Origin: Dyadobacter sp. 50-39
GTDB taxonomy: Bacteria; Bacteroidota; Bacteroidia; Cytophagales; Spirosomataceae
Assembly (NCBI GenBank): GCA_001898145.1
Contig: MKSR01000019.1
Span: 434,001-498,000, forward strand
Length of the DNA stretch: 64,000 bases
Reading direction: 5' to 3'
Shown here: positions 18,454-27,078 of the stretch, piece after piece
Layout: every line of letters starts with the position of its first letter
How positions within the stretch are numbered: the stretch's first letter is position 1
Made by a program: the position numbers and the translations under genes
Notes under the pieces: generated by a model
What the model saw: the letters and a program-made list of their open reading frames with translations, nothing else
The model's database searches: none
Told to the model about the DNA's origin: nothing

Positions 18454-18525
18454 TACGAAAAAAATCGTAGTTAGGACTTGTATGTACGATTTTTTTCGTA
18501 GACATTTGGTACGAAGATCATCGTA
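18454..18525 (+). promoter_or_regulatory. Triple BlaI-type operator, TACGA-N6-TCGTA
   Basis: Three 16-base dyads with identical half-sites TACGA and TCGTA and six-base spacers lie at 18454-18469, 18485-18500 and 18510-18525. The first two spacers are A-tracts or T-tracts; the third is agatca. The last site ends 13 bases before the ATG of the BlaI-like repressor, so bound repressor would cover the ribosome-binding or transcription-start region. The design fits autoregulation by the adjacent BlaI/M56 pair. Confidence 0.82.
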
Positions 18526-18538
18526 ATTAACTAACACC

Positions 18539-18913
18539 ATGTATATCAAGCCCACCGACTCCGAACTGGAAATCCTGAACTACCTCTGGCAGGCAGGCCC
18601 AAGTACCGTCCGGGCCGTGCATGATGCCCTTTCCGAAACCAAGGACGTTGGCTACACCACCACCTTGAAACTCATGCAGATCATGCACGACAAAGGGCTG
18701 CTCTACCGCACGGAGCAAGGACGATCGCATATTTACGTGGCGCTACTCGGCAAGGAGGAAACGCAGCAGAATCTGGTAGGTAAAATGGTTGAAACCCTGT
18801 TTCAGGGCTCCGCTGCGCAGATGGTGATGCAGGCGCTTGGGAATCATACTACCTCCAAGGAAGAACTGGATGAAATTCGCGAGTTATTAAATAACCTGGA
18901 AAACAATCGTTAG
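18539..18913 (+). CDS. BlaI/MecI/CopY-family transcriptional repressor
   Basis: Winged-helix repressor of 124 residues that dimerises on dyad operators and is released by proteolysis when a paired M56 sensor peptidase is triggered. The DNA-binding domain covers about residues 1-72 (DSELEILNYLWQAGPSTVRAV, then the recognition part GYTTTLKLMQIMHDKGLL), with a helical dimer/cleavage region after it. Three TACGA-N6-TCGTA sites precede the gene. The M56 gene starts two bases after the stop, so the pair is an operon. No beta-lactamase or penicillin-binding protein is nearby; the signal sensed is unknown. Confidence 0.95.
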   Translation: MYIKPTDSELEILNYLWQAGPSTVRAVHDALSETKDVGYTTTLKLMQIMHDKGLLYRTEQGRSHIYVALLGKEETQQNLVGKMVETLFQGSAAQMVMQALGNHTTSKEELDEIRELLNNLENNR

Positions 18914-18915
18914 CC

Positions 18916-20823
18916 ATGAAATTCTTCTCAAATCTGTTACCCGGTCCGGCCGTTTCCGCATTTGGCTGGACGCTTATCCACTCGATCTGGCAGGGAACGC
19001 TGCTGATGCTGGTCGCTATTGCCGCATTCTATTTTTTGAGAAAAAAATCAGCCAGCATGCGCTACCTGGCGGGTGTCGGCTTCCTTTTCGCTCAGGTGCT
19101 GGCCTCTGTGGCGACATTCATCTATTATTATCCCAAGGCCACCGGCGCAGTTGCCAGCGTACAAGCTTTGACGCGCTACAACGCGCTGTCCGCATCGCGT
19201 ACCTGGACGGAAGTCACGCGGGACCTGCCCATTTCATTGAAAGTACAAATGTGGCTCACCGCCCATTTGCACGAACTGGTTATTTGCTGGCTGATCGGCT
19301 CCGGCATTCTGCTGCTGCGCTTTGCCGGCGGCTGGATTTTCACAGAAAGGCTCCGGCTCAATGCCAAAATCGTCATGGACAAAGAATGGCGGGCACGATT
19401 TGGAGTGATTATGGCAAAAATGAATATCTCCAAATCCGTGGAATTCCGCGAAACCGCCAAAGTGCTTACTCCTATGGTGATAGGCACATTTAGTCCGGTA
19501 GTACTGATCCCAATCGGCTTGCTCTCAGGATTCTCCACGGCGCAGGTAGAGGCGATTCTCGCACATGAGCTGGCGCATATCCGCAGGAATGATTACCTGA
19601 TCAATATGCTGCAATCGTTCGTGGAAGTGATCTTTTTCTTCCATCCGGCGATCTGGTGGCTGTCCGAAAAAGTGCGGGCCGAACGCGAGCATTGCTGCGA
19701 CGACATCGCATTGGCCGTTTGCGGCGATAAAATGTCCCTCGCCCACGCCCTCGTGAAAGTGGCCGAATGGCAGGCAAGCCCAAGCCTGGCTATGGCTTTT
19801 GCTTCTAAAAAACCGTTGCTGCTGCATCGTGTACAACGTGTATTAGGCTTGAACCCAAAACCTGTGCGCACATTTTCCAGCCTTCCTGCCATGATTTTCG
19901 CTATTGGACTGGTAATTGGACTTTCGGCCTATGCGGTGGCGCAAAAAATTGAAAAAGATAAGGAACGAAAAGCCGCCAAGCACATGACCGTTAAGAAACG
20001 GAAGCCAGTGAAAACAGACATCCGTTTGGAGCATGAAATGGACGAGATGGCGGAAATAACTGTAGATGAAGGCATTCTCGAAGATGTTCAAGCAGAACTG
20101 GCCGACGTGCGTGTCGATATCGAAGCCCCGGAAATGGAGGAATTCGAACAAACAGGCAATGATACGCTGGACAAGAAAATGTGGGAAATTAACCAGAAGA
20201 TCCGGGCAATGCATGAGGAGTTAAAACCGCTTCATCAAAGGCTGGATGAGCTGCATCTTGAACGGGAAAAATATATGTTTGAAGAAGAGCGGGTTGAGCG
20301 CGAAATTCAAAAATTTGAATATAAAAAGCAGCGTGCAGCTGAACTTCGAATGGATTTGATGGAAAAAAGATCCGTGATTTTCAATCAGGACGCCAAAGAT
20401 TCCAAAGTAAGCGACACCGACCTCGACAAGCAGTTGGCAGATTTCGAGCAGCAAATCAAGGCGCACGAACAAACCATTGCCGACCTGAATAACCAGATTG
20501 CCAATGCCAGAAAAGAAGCGGTGAAAATCGCCGAGCCAGAGGTGAAACTGCAACGGGAGATCGAAGAGGTCAACTATAAGATCAGTGAGTTGGGCAAAAG
20601 GATCGGTTTGGAGACGCTGAGTTATAGGAAGATAAGCGACGTTCAGGAGCCTGCCCGTGCGCCGCGCGTAGCCCGGAGCTCACGTCTGCAGCGTGCAGGA
20701 ACCCCACCTCCCCCACCCCCTGCTCCGGTGGTGGCACCGGCAAAGGTGGCGCCTGCTGTTCCCGCCAAACCGGCGCCAGCGCCGAAACCACCGCTTCCTC
20801 CAAAAAAGGATCCCAGAGACTAA
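18916..20823 (+). CDS. M56 (BlaR1-like) membrane metallopeptidase with coiled-coil and proline-rich tail
   Basis: Integral membrane zinc protease that would cleave the BlaI-like repressor encoded just upstream. 635 residues. Membrane helices lie in about the first 110 residues and near 310-345; the catalytic HELAH motif is at residues 217-221, with the downstream EREHCCDD glutamate ligand. Where BlaR1 carries a penicillin-binding sensor, this protein has a long charged coiled-coil (about 410-580, rich in E, K, Q) and a final proline/alanine-rich tail (PPPPPPAPV, then PAPAPKPPLPPKK). It therefore probably does not sense beta-lactams through a PBP domain. A strong bidirectional terminator follows. 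Confidence 0.92.
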   Translation: MKFFSNLLPGPAVSAFGWTLIHSIWQGTLLMLVAIAAFYFLRKKSASMRYLAGVGFLFAQVLASVATFIYYYPKATGAVASVQALTRYNALSASRTWTEVTRDLPISLKVQMWLTAHLHELVICWLIGSGILLLRFAGGWIFTERLRLNAKIVMDKEWRARFGVIMAKMNISKSVEFRETAKVLTPMVIGTFSPVVLIPIGLLSGFSTAQVEAILAHELAHIRRNDYLINMLQSFVEVIFFFHPAIWWLSEKVRAEREHCCDDIALAVCGDKMSLAHALVKVAEWQASPSLAMAFASKKPLLLHRVQRVLGLNPKPVRTFSSLPAMIFAIGLVIGLSAYAVAQKIEKDKERKAAKHMTVKKRKPVKTDIRLEHEMDEMAEITVDEGILEDVQAELADVRVDIEAPEMEEFEQTGNDTLDKKMWEINQKIRAMHEELKPLHQRLDELHLEREKYMFEEERVEREIQKFEYKKQRAAELRMDLMEKRSVIFNQDAKDSKVSDTDLDKQLADFEQQIKAHEQTIADLNNQIANARKEAVKIAEPEVKLQREIEEVNYKISELGKRIGLETLSYRKISDVQEPARAPRVARSSRLQRAGTPPPPPPAPVVAPAKVAPAVPAKPAPAPKPPLPPKKDPRD

Positions 20824-20826
20824 GTA

Positions 20827-20857
20827 AAAATGGCAGCGATTCAGTCGCTGCCATTTT
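20827..20857. terminator. Bidirectional terminator between M56 gene and reductase
   Basis: aaaatggcagcga (20827-20839), loop ttcag, tcgctgccatttt (20845-20857); a 13-base perfect stem flanked by A and T runs, between convergent genes. Confidence 0.9.
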
Positions 20858-20877
20858 CATTTATACACATCAATGTA

Positions 20878-21954
20878 TTATTCCACTTCAATCACTACAT
20901 CGTCGCTCATCGGATGTGTGACGCACGTCAGGATAAACCCTTCACGAAGTTCAGCTTCTGACAGCGCGTCCTCCTCATCCATTTGCACCTTTCCGGAAGT
21001 GCACCTGCCCATGCACGCGGTACACATGCCCGCCTGGCACGAATACGGCAGATCGATATCCATATTCAATGCGGCTTCGAGTACGGTTTCGTGAGGTTTT
21101 ACCGGCAGTTTATATTCTGTTCCTTCGTAAAACAAGGTAATTTCGCGCGTTTTGGGCGAATCGTCGTCGTCCGCTTCCGGCTCCAGCGTCACTTCACCCG
21201 GCTTGGCAGAAGTGGCTGTAACGAAACTCTCTTTCCGGATGTTGCCCTCGGGCACGGCCAGGATCGAAAGTGCACGATGTGCTTCTTCCATCATGTCCTC
21301 CGGCCCGCACAGGAAGTATTCTGCCTCCTTTTTATTAAGCTGAGGGAGTTTTTCAATGATTTTCAGCATATGACTTTTATTCAATCGGCCGGTTTCGCCC
21401 TCCCAACCTTCGTCGGGCTGGCTTAATGTATGCACGACAGTGAACCGCTTGCCATATTTGCTTTCCAGCGCCGAAATTTTGTCTTTGAAAATAATGCTTT
21501 CCGTACGCCGGCTTCCGTAAATCAGGAAAACTTCGCTCTCGGGCTCCACCATGAGAACCGATTTCAAAATCGAAAACAAAGGGGTAATACCGCTTCCTGC
21601 ACCAACAAACACCACCTGGCGCGTCTGATCATCCGCCTGTTTCGGAAAAAAGTGGCCCATAGGCTCCAATACTTCCAGCACATCGCCCTCCTTCACCGTG
21701 TCGAGCAGCAGATTGGATGCATAACCTCCCGGTACCCGTTTAATGGTAATGGCCAGGGAAACATCCGTATAGGGCGAGCTCGACATCGAATACGACCTTC
21801 TGATTTTCTTGTCTTCGAAAGGCAGCAGCAAAGTCAGGAACTGTCCCGGGCGATATTGTACAACCTCATTGATCGGGTGCCAGAAATGGATGGTAGCGGC
21901 CTCATCCGTTTCCTTTTCTATCTCCTTTACTTTTAAAAAATAATATTTGCTCAT
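20878..21954 (-). CDS. Ferredoxin-NADP reductase-type flavoprotein with C-terminal 2Fe-2S domain (PaaE-like)
   Basis: Electron-transfer protein carrying FAD, NAD(P)H and 2Fe-2S domains, as in phenylacetyl-CoA epoxidase reductase PaaE and related oxygenase reductases. 358 residues. FAD-binding RRSYSMSSSP at about 52-61, NAD(P)-binding GAGSGITPLFSIL at about 118-130 and CGPEDMMEEAH near 218. The C-terminal ferredoxin has the plant-type cysteines in SCQAGMCTACMGRC and the last in LTCVTHP. No oxygenase subunit gene is adjacent, so its partner is unknown. A role in fatty-acid desaturation or hydroxylation is equally possible. Confidence 0.9.
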   Translation of the reverse strand: MSKYYFLKVKEIEKETDEAATIHFWHPINEVVQYRPGQFLTLLLPFEDKKIRRSYSMSSSPYTDVSLAITIKRVPGGYASNLLLDTVKEGDVLEVLEPMGHFFPKQADDQTRQVVFVGAGSGITPLFSILKSVLMVEPESEVFLIYGSRRTESIIFKDKISALESKYGKRFTVVHTLSQPDEGWEGETGRLNKSHMLKIIEKLPQLNKKEAEYFLCGPEDMMEEAHRALSILAVPEGNIRKESFVTATSAKPGEVTLEPEADDDDSPKTREITLFYEGTEYKLPVKPHETVLEAALNMDIDLPYSCQAGMCTACMGRCTSGKVQMDEEDALSEAELREGFILTCVTHPMSDDVVIEVE

Positions 21955-22036
21955 TTGTTTGGCTGTAAGCTTTAGGCAGTAGGCCTTACGCTCATTTATT
22001 CAAAAAAACGTGTGCTATTGTAATCTAAAACAACAC

Positions 22037-22069
22037 AAAAGCCTCACAGGTAACACCTATGAGGCTTTT
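22037..22069 (-). terminator. Terminator after the aminotransferase gene
   Basis: aaaagcctca (22037-22046) pairs with tgaggctttt (22060-22069), with AGGT/ACCT extending the stem inside. It lies 18 bases past the aminotransferase stop on the minus strand, where a T-rich stretch follows the stem. Confidence 0.85.
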
Positions 22070-22086
22070 ATGATTTCATATTTGCA

Positions 22087-23301
22087 TTATTTCAAAGTCG
22101 CAACGGCATCTTTGATGCGTTTTACCGCTTCTTCCAACGCTTCGTCGGCAGCGGCCGTGGAGATACGGATGCAGTTTGGTGCACCGAAACCCGAACCAGC
22201 TACGGTTGAAACGAAGGATTTGTTCAAAATCCAGTTGGCGAAATCATCGGAATCCTTGATCGTAGTCTCTCCATCCGATTTGCCGAAATAGTAGCTCACA
22301 TCCGGGAATGCGTAAAATGCGCCCTGCGGTACATTCACTTTAAAACCCGGAATCTCTTTCAACAAACCTACCACGAGGTCGCGACGGCGGTGGTATGCCT
22401 TCGCCATTTCGATAGAAGGCTCTTTCGGGCCATTGAATGCAGCCGTTGCCGCTTTCTGCGCGATAGAGTTCGTTCCGGAGGTAACCTGACCTTGCAGTTT
22501 TTCAACGCCATCCGCGATCCATTTCGCTGCTGCGATGAAACCGATCCGCCAGCCTGTCATCGCGTAACCTTTCGCCACGCCGTTTACAGTGATCACGCGG
22601 TCTTTCAACGCAGGGATAGAGCCGATGCTGAAATGGCCTTCCTCGGTGAAGTTGATGTATTCGTAAATCTCGTCGGCCAGAACGTACACTCCTTCGTGTT
22701 TTTCGAGCACCGCCGCGATCTCTCTCAATTCTTTTTCTGAATAAACAGCGCCTGTCGGGTTGTTCGGCGAAGCGTACATAACCACTTTGGTGCGCGGGGT
22801 AATGGCAGCTTCCAGTTGTGCAGCCGTTACTTTAAAGTCGTTTTCGAATGCACCATCGATCACCACAGACTTACCTTCCGCGAGTTTCACCATTTCGGAA
22901 TAGCTCACCCAGTAAGGCGCGAAAATCACTACTTCGTCGCCAGGATTTACCAGAACCTGGATCACGTTCGCGAGTGAATGCTTGGCACCGGTCGAAACCA
23001 CGATATTTTCGGGTTTCCAATCTATATTATTGTCGCGCTTTAACTTATCAGCAATGGCCTTTCGCAGGTCTGGGTAACCTGCTACGGGTGAGTAACCATG
23101 AAAACCATCGTCGATGGCTTTTTTAGCGGCCTCGCAAATGTGTGCGGGCGTCTTGAAGTCTGGCTCACCAACGCTCAGACTGATCACTTTGTGGCCTTGG
23201 GCGGCCAGTTCACGGGCCATTTTCGTCATCGCCAGCGTCGAAGATTCTTCGAGGGCGTTGATGCGGTCGGCCAACTGGGTTTGCTCTGCTACTGCGGACA
23301 T
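22087..23301 (-). CDS. Pyridoxal-phosphate aminotransferase, class I (aspartate aminotransferase family)
   Basis: Cytoplasmic transaminase of fold type I, aspartate/2-oxoglutarate class, 404 residues. Typical motifs are SVGEPDFKTPAHICEA near the N-terminus, the PNNPTGAVYS stretch, VLADEIYEYINF with the PLP-contacting Asp and Tyr, and NGVAKGYAMTGWRIGF, which carries the PLP lysine. The Arg that binds the substrate carboxylate is in CIRISTA near the C-terminus. The prephenate aminotransferase subgroup has the same motifs and cannot be excluded. It has its own -7 element (23359-23366) and terminator, so it is probably transcribed alone. Confidence 0.93.
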   Translation of the reverse strand: MSAVAEQTQLADRINALEESSTLAMTKMARELAAQGHKVISLSVGEPDFKTPAHICEAAKKAIDDGFHGYSPVAGYPDLRKAIADKLKRDNNIDWKPENIVVSTGAKHSLANVIQVLVNPGDEVVIFAPYWVSYSEMVKLAEGKSVVIDGAFENDFKVTAAQLEAAITPRTKVVMYASPNNPTGAVYSEKELREIAAVLEKHEGVYVLADEIYEYINFTEEGHFSIGSIPALKDRVITVNGVAKGYAMTGWRIGFIAAAKWIADGVEKLQGQVTSGTNSIAQKAATAAFNGPKEPSIEMAKAYHRRRDLVVGLLKEIPGFKVNVPQGAFYAFPDVSYYFGKSDGETTIKDSDDFANWILNKSFVSTVAGSGFGAPNCIRISTAAADEALEEAVKRIKDAVATLK

Positions 23302-23358
23302 TGCAACGTTTTAATTAAGTTAAAGAAGGTACTGCGAACTGTATCAACAAATTGCCCG

Positions 23359-23366
23359 CAAAGGTA
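23359..23366 (-). promoter_or_regulatory. -7 element (TACCTTTG) upstream of the aminotransferase gene
   Basis: Minus-strand TACCTTTG matches TAnnTTTG, 57 bases before the ATG at 23301. No clear TTG at the -33 distance. Confidence 0.4.
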
Positions 23367-23481
23367 CGGGTTTTTTAGCAGTTGCATTGTATTATGTCAA
23401 GAAAGATTTAATGCCTGGTATCAATTAGCAGACGGTAAGCCGCGCTGCTGGAAATGGTGCGCCATTCAACGATATTTGTTT

Positions 23482-25008
23482 ATGAACACACCCATCACAA
23501 TAGAAGAGATCACTTACCTGGCCGATGTGCCTGAAAGTCTGCACACTGCCTTCCTACGCGTGGCCAATGGGCTGCACGAACGCGCGAAGTATCCGAAGGA
23601 GAAAGTCTTTCTGATGCTTGTCAAAATGCTGAATGACTCCAAAAAATATGCATTCTCAAAAAATAAGCTGACCAATCTTGCGAAGACCGTCTATGAACTC
23701 CGAAAATCGGGGATTAATATCACGCTGACGGATGCGGGCAAAGAGCTGATTTACAACGAAGAGGCCGTGCTGACTTTGGAACATAGGGCCCCTGCGGGTA
23801 AAAATAAGGTCGCTCTCCGCGAAGACAAACTGCATTATGCCATTTTCGGCAAAGAGCACATCGAAGAAGGCGCATTGCAGCAAATGGAAACCGCCGTTAG
23901 CTTACCCATATCGGTCGCAGGCGCATTAATGCCCGACGCACACCAGGGTTATGGCCTACCCATCGGCGGCGTGCTGGCTACGGAAGCCGGTAAAGTAATC
24001 CCTTACGCCGTAGGCGTCGATATTGCCTGCCGTATGTGTATGTCGGTGTTCGATATACCAGCCGACTATTTCAAACGCGAACCGCATTACCTCAAAAAGA
24101 TCCTCAACGAGAATACCAAATTCGGCATGGGAGGCGAAACGGCCCGGAAATACGACGACAGCGTAATGGACCAGCCGGAATGGGAGGCGACAAAAACCAT
24201 TCGGTCGCTGAAAGACAAAGCTTACCGCCAGCTAGGTACTTCCGGCACGGGAAATCACTTCGTAGAATGGGGTATTGTAGAAGTATTTGAAAACGATCCG
24301 CTTTTGAATTTACCCAAGGGCGAATATCTCTCACTCCTGTCACATTCCGGCTCGCGGGGCTTCGGTGGGACGGTAGCCAATTACTACTCCAAACTGGCCA
24401 TGCAAAAAACGGTACTGCCCAAGCAGGCCGCACATTTGGCATGGCTGGATTTAAATACACAAGAAGGCCAGGAATACTGGATCGCGATGAACCTCGCCGG
24501 CGATTACGCCTCCGCCAACCACCACGAAATCCATAATAAAATGGCCAAATCGCTTGGCGAAAAGCCATTGAAAATCATCGAAAACCACCACAATTTCGCC
24601 TGGAAAGAAAAACTGGCCGACGGCCGCGAGGTAATCGTACACCGCAAAGGCGCCACACCGGCCGGTACCGACGAACTCGGCATTATACCGGGCTCCATGG
24701 CACAGCCTGGCTACGTGATTCGCGGCAAAGGCAACGCTACGTCCATCCATTCCGCTTCGCACGGGGCCGGACGCTTACTCTCCCGCACGAAGGCGTTTAC
24801 CACGACCACCCGTAGTCAGATGAATAAAATCCTGCAAGACAATGGTATTGAGCTCATTGGCGGCGACCTTGACGAATCACCGATGGTTTACAAGAATATT
24901 GAAGATGTGATCGCCGCGCAGTCGGAGCTGGTACACGTGCTGGCGAAGTTTTCGCCCAAGATTGTAAGGATGGCGGATGCGAATCGGAAGGAAAGGCGAG
25001 AGGATTGA
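23482..25008 (+). CDS. rtcB: RNA-splicing ligase RtcB
   Basis: GTP- and Mn-dependent 3'-phosphate/5'-OH RNA ligase used in RNA repair. 508 residues from the ATG at 23482; the open frame extends upstream but overlaps the divergent aminotransferase gene and has no family match there. Family landmarks: PDAHQGYGLPIGGV, AVGVDIACRMCMSVF with the metal-binding Asp and Cys, GTSGTGNHFVEWG, HSGSRGFG, NHHEIHNK, ENHHNFAWKE and the guanylylated histidine in SIHSASHGAGRLLSR. An archease or RtcA gene is not next to it. A toxin-antitoxin pair follows on the same strand after 36 bases. Confidence 0.95.
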   Translation: MNTPITIEEITYLADVPESLHTAFLRVANGLHERAKYPKEKVFLMLVKMLNDSKKYAFSKNKLTNLAKTVYELRKSGINITLTDAGKELIYNEEAVLTLEHRAPAGKNKVALREDKLHYAIFGKEHIEEGALQQMETAVSLPISVAGALMPDAHQGYGLPIGGVLATEAGKVIPYAVGVDIACRMCMSVFDIPADYFKREPHYLKKILNENTKFGMGGETARKYDDSVMDQPEWEATKTIRSLKDKAYRQLGTSGTGNHFVEWGIVEVFENDPLLNLPKGEYLSLLSHSGSRGFGGTVANYYSKLAMQKTVLPKQAAHLAWLDLNTQEGQEYWIAMNLAGDYASANHHEIHNKMAKSLGEKPLKIIENHHNFAWKEKLADGREVIVHRKGATPAGTDELGIIPGSMAQPGYVIRGKGNATSIHSASHGAGRLLSRTKAFTTTTRSQMNKILQDNGIELIGGDLDESPMVYKNIEDVIAAQSELVHVLAKFSPKIVRMADANRKERRED

Positions 25009-25044
25009 GGGAATTATTTAGTAACTTTCATAAAAGTAATCGTC

Positions 25045-25260
25045 ATGACTGCACTTAGATTGGTTGAAACACCAAAAAACGGAGAACTGAAAATATCGCT
25101 ACCGGATTCATTTAGTGATGATCCGGTGGAGGTAATCATTCGCCCGTTAGCGCAGACTGAAATTGATGCGAAGTCAAGGCTTAAAATTGCTCAACAATAC
25201 CTCAAAAGATCAAAACCAACTAATTTTGACTTAGGAGATTTGGACCCACATGAGCAATAA
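25045..25260 (+). CDS. Putative antitoxin of a PIN-domain toxin-antitoxin pair
   Basis: 71 residues; N-terminal beta-rich stretch (LVETPKNGELKISLPDSF) of the kind seen in short Bacteroidota antitoxins, then a charged helical tail that would wrap the toxin. It overlaps the start of the PIN gene by 11 bases, the normal antitoxin-first order. A DNA-binding fold cannot be assigned with certainty. It would neutralise the toxin by direct contact and repress the pair's promoter. Confidence 0.75.
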   Translation: MTALRLVETPKNGELKISLPDSFSDDPVEVIIRPLAQTEIDAKSRLKIAQQYLKRSKPTNFDLGDLDPHEQ

Positions 25261-25720
25261 CCATCGAAAAATTTTCATCGACAGTTCCATTCTGGTAGAA
25301 TTTGAAAAGCAAACCAAAACCGATTTGCTTCTGCATCTTATGAGACGTGAGGAGCTGGATTTATTTGTGAATTCAACCGTTCTAAGCGAATACACTTACT
25401 ATCTGCTAGCAATTGAAGGCGGAAAATCGCCCAGATCCGTTAAAGAAGACAGGAATATCAGGGCCATCCTTTCGCAGAATAATCCTGAACCTTTTCTCTC
25501 CACATTTCAAATCGCTCCACTTCAAACGGAAATAACTGCAACGTTCCTCGAAATGATGTCGAAGTATAATCTTCTTCCCAACGACGCATTGATCCTTACT
25601 GACTGCAAACTGAACGCAATCAATGCATTAGCAAGTTATGATATCAAAGATTTCTCTCAGGCTTGCAAGGAAGAAGGTATTCTGCTCATCAGCTCACTAT
25701 CCGATCTAACATTCGATTAA
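25250..25720 (+). CDS. PIN-domain ribonuclease toxin (VapC-like)
   Basis: 156-residue PIN-domain protein, expected to cut RNA when freed from its antitoxin. The first acidic residue is in KIFIDSSILVEFEK near residue 10, a conserved Glu in VLSEYTYYLL near 45, and a further acidic pair in LPNDALILTDCKL near 113-120, so the catalytic set looks complete. It overlaps the antitoxin gene upstream. The gene end overlaps the 3' end of the convergent outer-membrane gene by four bases, with no terminator between. Confidence 0.85.
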   Translation: MSNNHRKIFIDSSILVEFEKQTKTDLLLHLMRREELDLFVNSTVLSEYTYYLLAIEGGKSPRSVKEDRNIRAILSQNNPEPFLSTFQIAPLQTEITATFLEMMSKYNLLPNDALILTDCKLNAINALASYDIKDFSQACKEEGILLISSLSDLTFD

Positions 25721-26964
25721 AACACCTCCCCCAAATTCACAAACAACCCCCGCGACCCATCCATGCCAAACCCATAGTCGATGGCGATATTGGCCCCCGA
25801 GGTCTTATTCACCTTGATGCGGATGCCCAGTCCTCCGGCTGGCGCGATGCGGCGAAAGCTTTTGGAAGGCCACTCAGAGACGCTTTGCGCATTGGCGAAG
25901 AGTACGCCGCCGAAAAGGCCGTTTTTAGTTAGAGCAAAGCGATATTCCGTTTCGAAATAGAGTAGGTTGGGACTGCGGAAACGCCCTTGAATGTAGCCCC
26001 GGCCCAGGTTGGTAGTGGGGTCCCAGCCGGTAGCGGGAAGATCGAGGTAGGGAGGTTTGCCGACGGTAAGCCAGTTGTAATTCCAGAAAGCAAGGGTATT
26101 CTGACTGCCACGGGGCAGGTTAAAATAGCGACGAACATCTACAACGACGGATTGCCAGTTGTTGGTGCTGCCAAGCGCAGTCATGTTCGGACGGAACTGT
26201 ACGTTGGTGTAAAATCCTTTGAGCGGATTAATGGAGTTGGTACGACTGTCATAAGCGACGGTTACGAGCGGCCCGACGGACGACGATTTGTTCCCTAGGC
26301 CATAATCCCTGATATCCTGATTGAGCTTTTCTTCCTTGTCGGTCTGCATGATCTGCCACCTTTTATCATAGGCAAATCCCAACCCCACGAAGAACGATTT
26401 GCCGATCCTCTTTAAAACCGTCTGATGCAGGCGCAAATGCTTGTATTTCAAATTGGTAGCATCCCTGATTTTTGAATCCATACCCAAACCATAGGTATCC
26501 TGCGGATATTTAAAAAACCGCCAGTCCACCACGAAGTTATAATTATTGCTCCGCGTCCAGATATTCGCCTGGACGGGGATCGTCATCTGTTTGTATTCCG
26601 TGTAAATGAAATTGGTGGTAATGCTGGAAATGTTGGTCGTTTTTGGATTGCTTGTGTAAAATGCAATGTTGGCATTGAGCGAGCCCGTAAGACCGGACGA
26701 TAACGTATACCCGCCGGCAGGCACGAGGGAAAAGATCGGTTTGCCCGATTTGATCTTCGGAACGCGAACGGAATCCGATTTGTCCTTCGACTTCCACTTC
26801 CTGAGGACGTCAATCAGGTCCTTCTGCATCACCTTTTGTGCGGAGTCGGCATGGGCAACGGTGTCCCCTACCGCGACTTGCGGAAACGCTACATAATTTC
26901 CGGCCCGCAAACCACTCACGGTCAGCATTAAAAGCACGGTTATTATGTAAAAAGCCTTGATCAC
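25717..26964 (-). CDS. Omp85/BamA-TamA superfamily outer-membrane barrel (surface antigen D15-like)
   Basis: Outer-membrane protein carrying the C-terminal Omp85 barrel; no complete POTRA series is visible. I place the start at the GTG at 26964, which gives a clean signal peptide (IKAFYIITVLLMLTVSGLRAG). The longer open frame to 27066 runs through the icd terminator and is unlikely. About 415 residues. The barrel part includes VAYDSRTNSINPLKGFYTNV, which matches the D15 signature, then a conserved RFRSPNLLYFETEYRF stretch and a final beta-strand ending GEVF. Likely inserts or exports an outer-membrane substrate, or acts as a channel; the substrate is unknown. Confidence 0.85.
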   Translation of the reverse strand: MIKAFYIITVLLMLTVSGLRAGNYVAFPQVAVGDTVAHADSAQKVMQKDLIDVLRKWKSKDKSDSVRVPKIKSGKPIFSLVPAGGYTLSSGLTGSLNANIAFYTSNPKTTNISSITTNFIYTEYKQMTIPVQANIWTRSNNYNFVVDWRFFKYPQDTYGLGMDSKIRDATNLKYKHLRLHQTVLKRIGKSFFVGLGFAYDKRWQIMQTDKEEKLNQDIRDYGLGNKSSSVGPLVTVAYDSRTNSINPLKGFYTNVQFRPNMTALGSTNNWQSVVVDVRRYFNLPRGSQNTLAFWNYNWLTVGKPPYLDLPATGWDPTTNLGRGYIQGRFRSPNLLYFETEYRFALTKNGLFGGVLFANAQSVSEWPSKSFRRIAPAGGLGIRIKVNKTSGANIAIDYGFGMDGSRGLFVNLGEVF

Positions 26965-27025
26965 CGGGTCGGGTTTGTTAAGTACATTCCTAGTAATATA
27001 TATCAAAATAATGCCCGCCACAAAA

Positions 27026-27059
27026 AAAGCCACCGGCTTCTCGCGAAACCGGTGGCTTT
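27026..27059 (-). terminator. Terminator after icd
   Basis: aaagccaccgg (27026-27036), 12-base loop, ccggtggcttt (27049-27059). On the minus strand the stem is followed by a T run, 20 bases after the icd stop. Confidence 0.88.
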
Positions 27060-27078
27060 GTACCACTAAATGTGGTTA

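Noticed and set aside
23098..23481. Upstream extension of RtcB
   Set aside because: It overlaps the divergent aminotransferase gene and its promoter and has no RtcB similarity.
26965..27066. Longer N-terminus for the Omp85-type protein
   Set aside because: It would cross the icd terminator and place a signal peptide internally; the GTG at 26964 is better.
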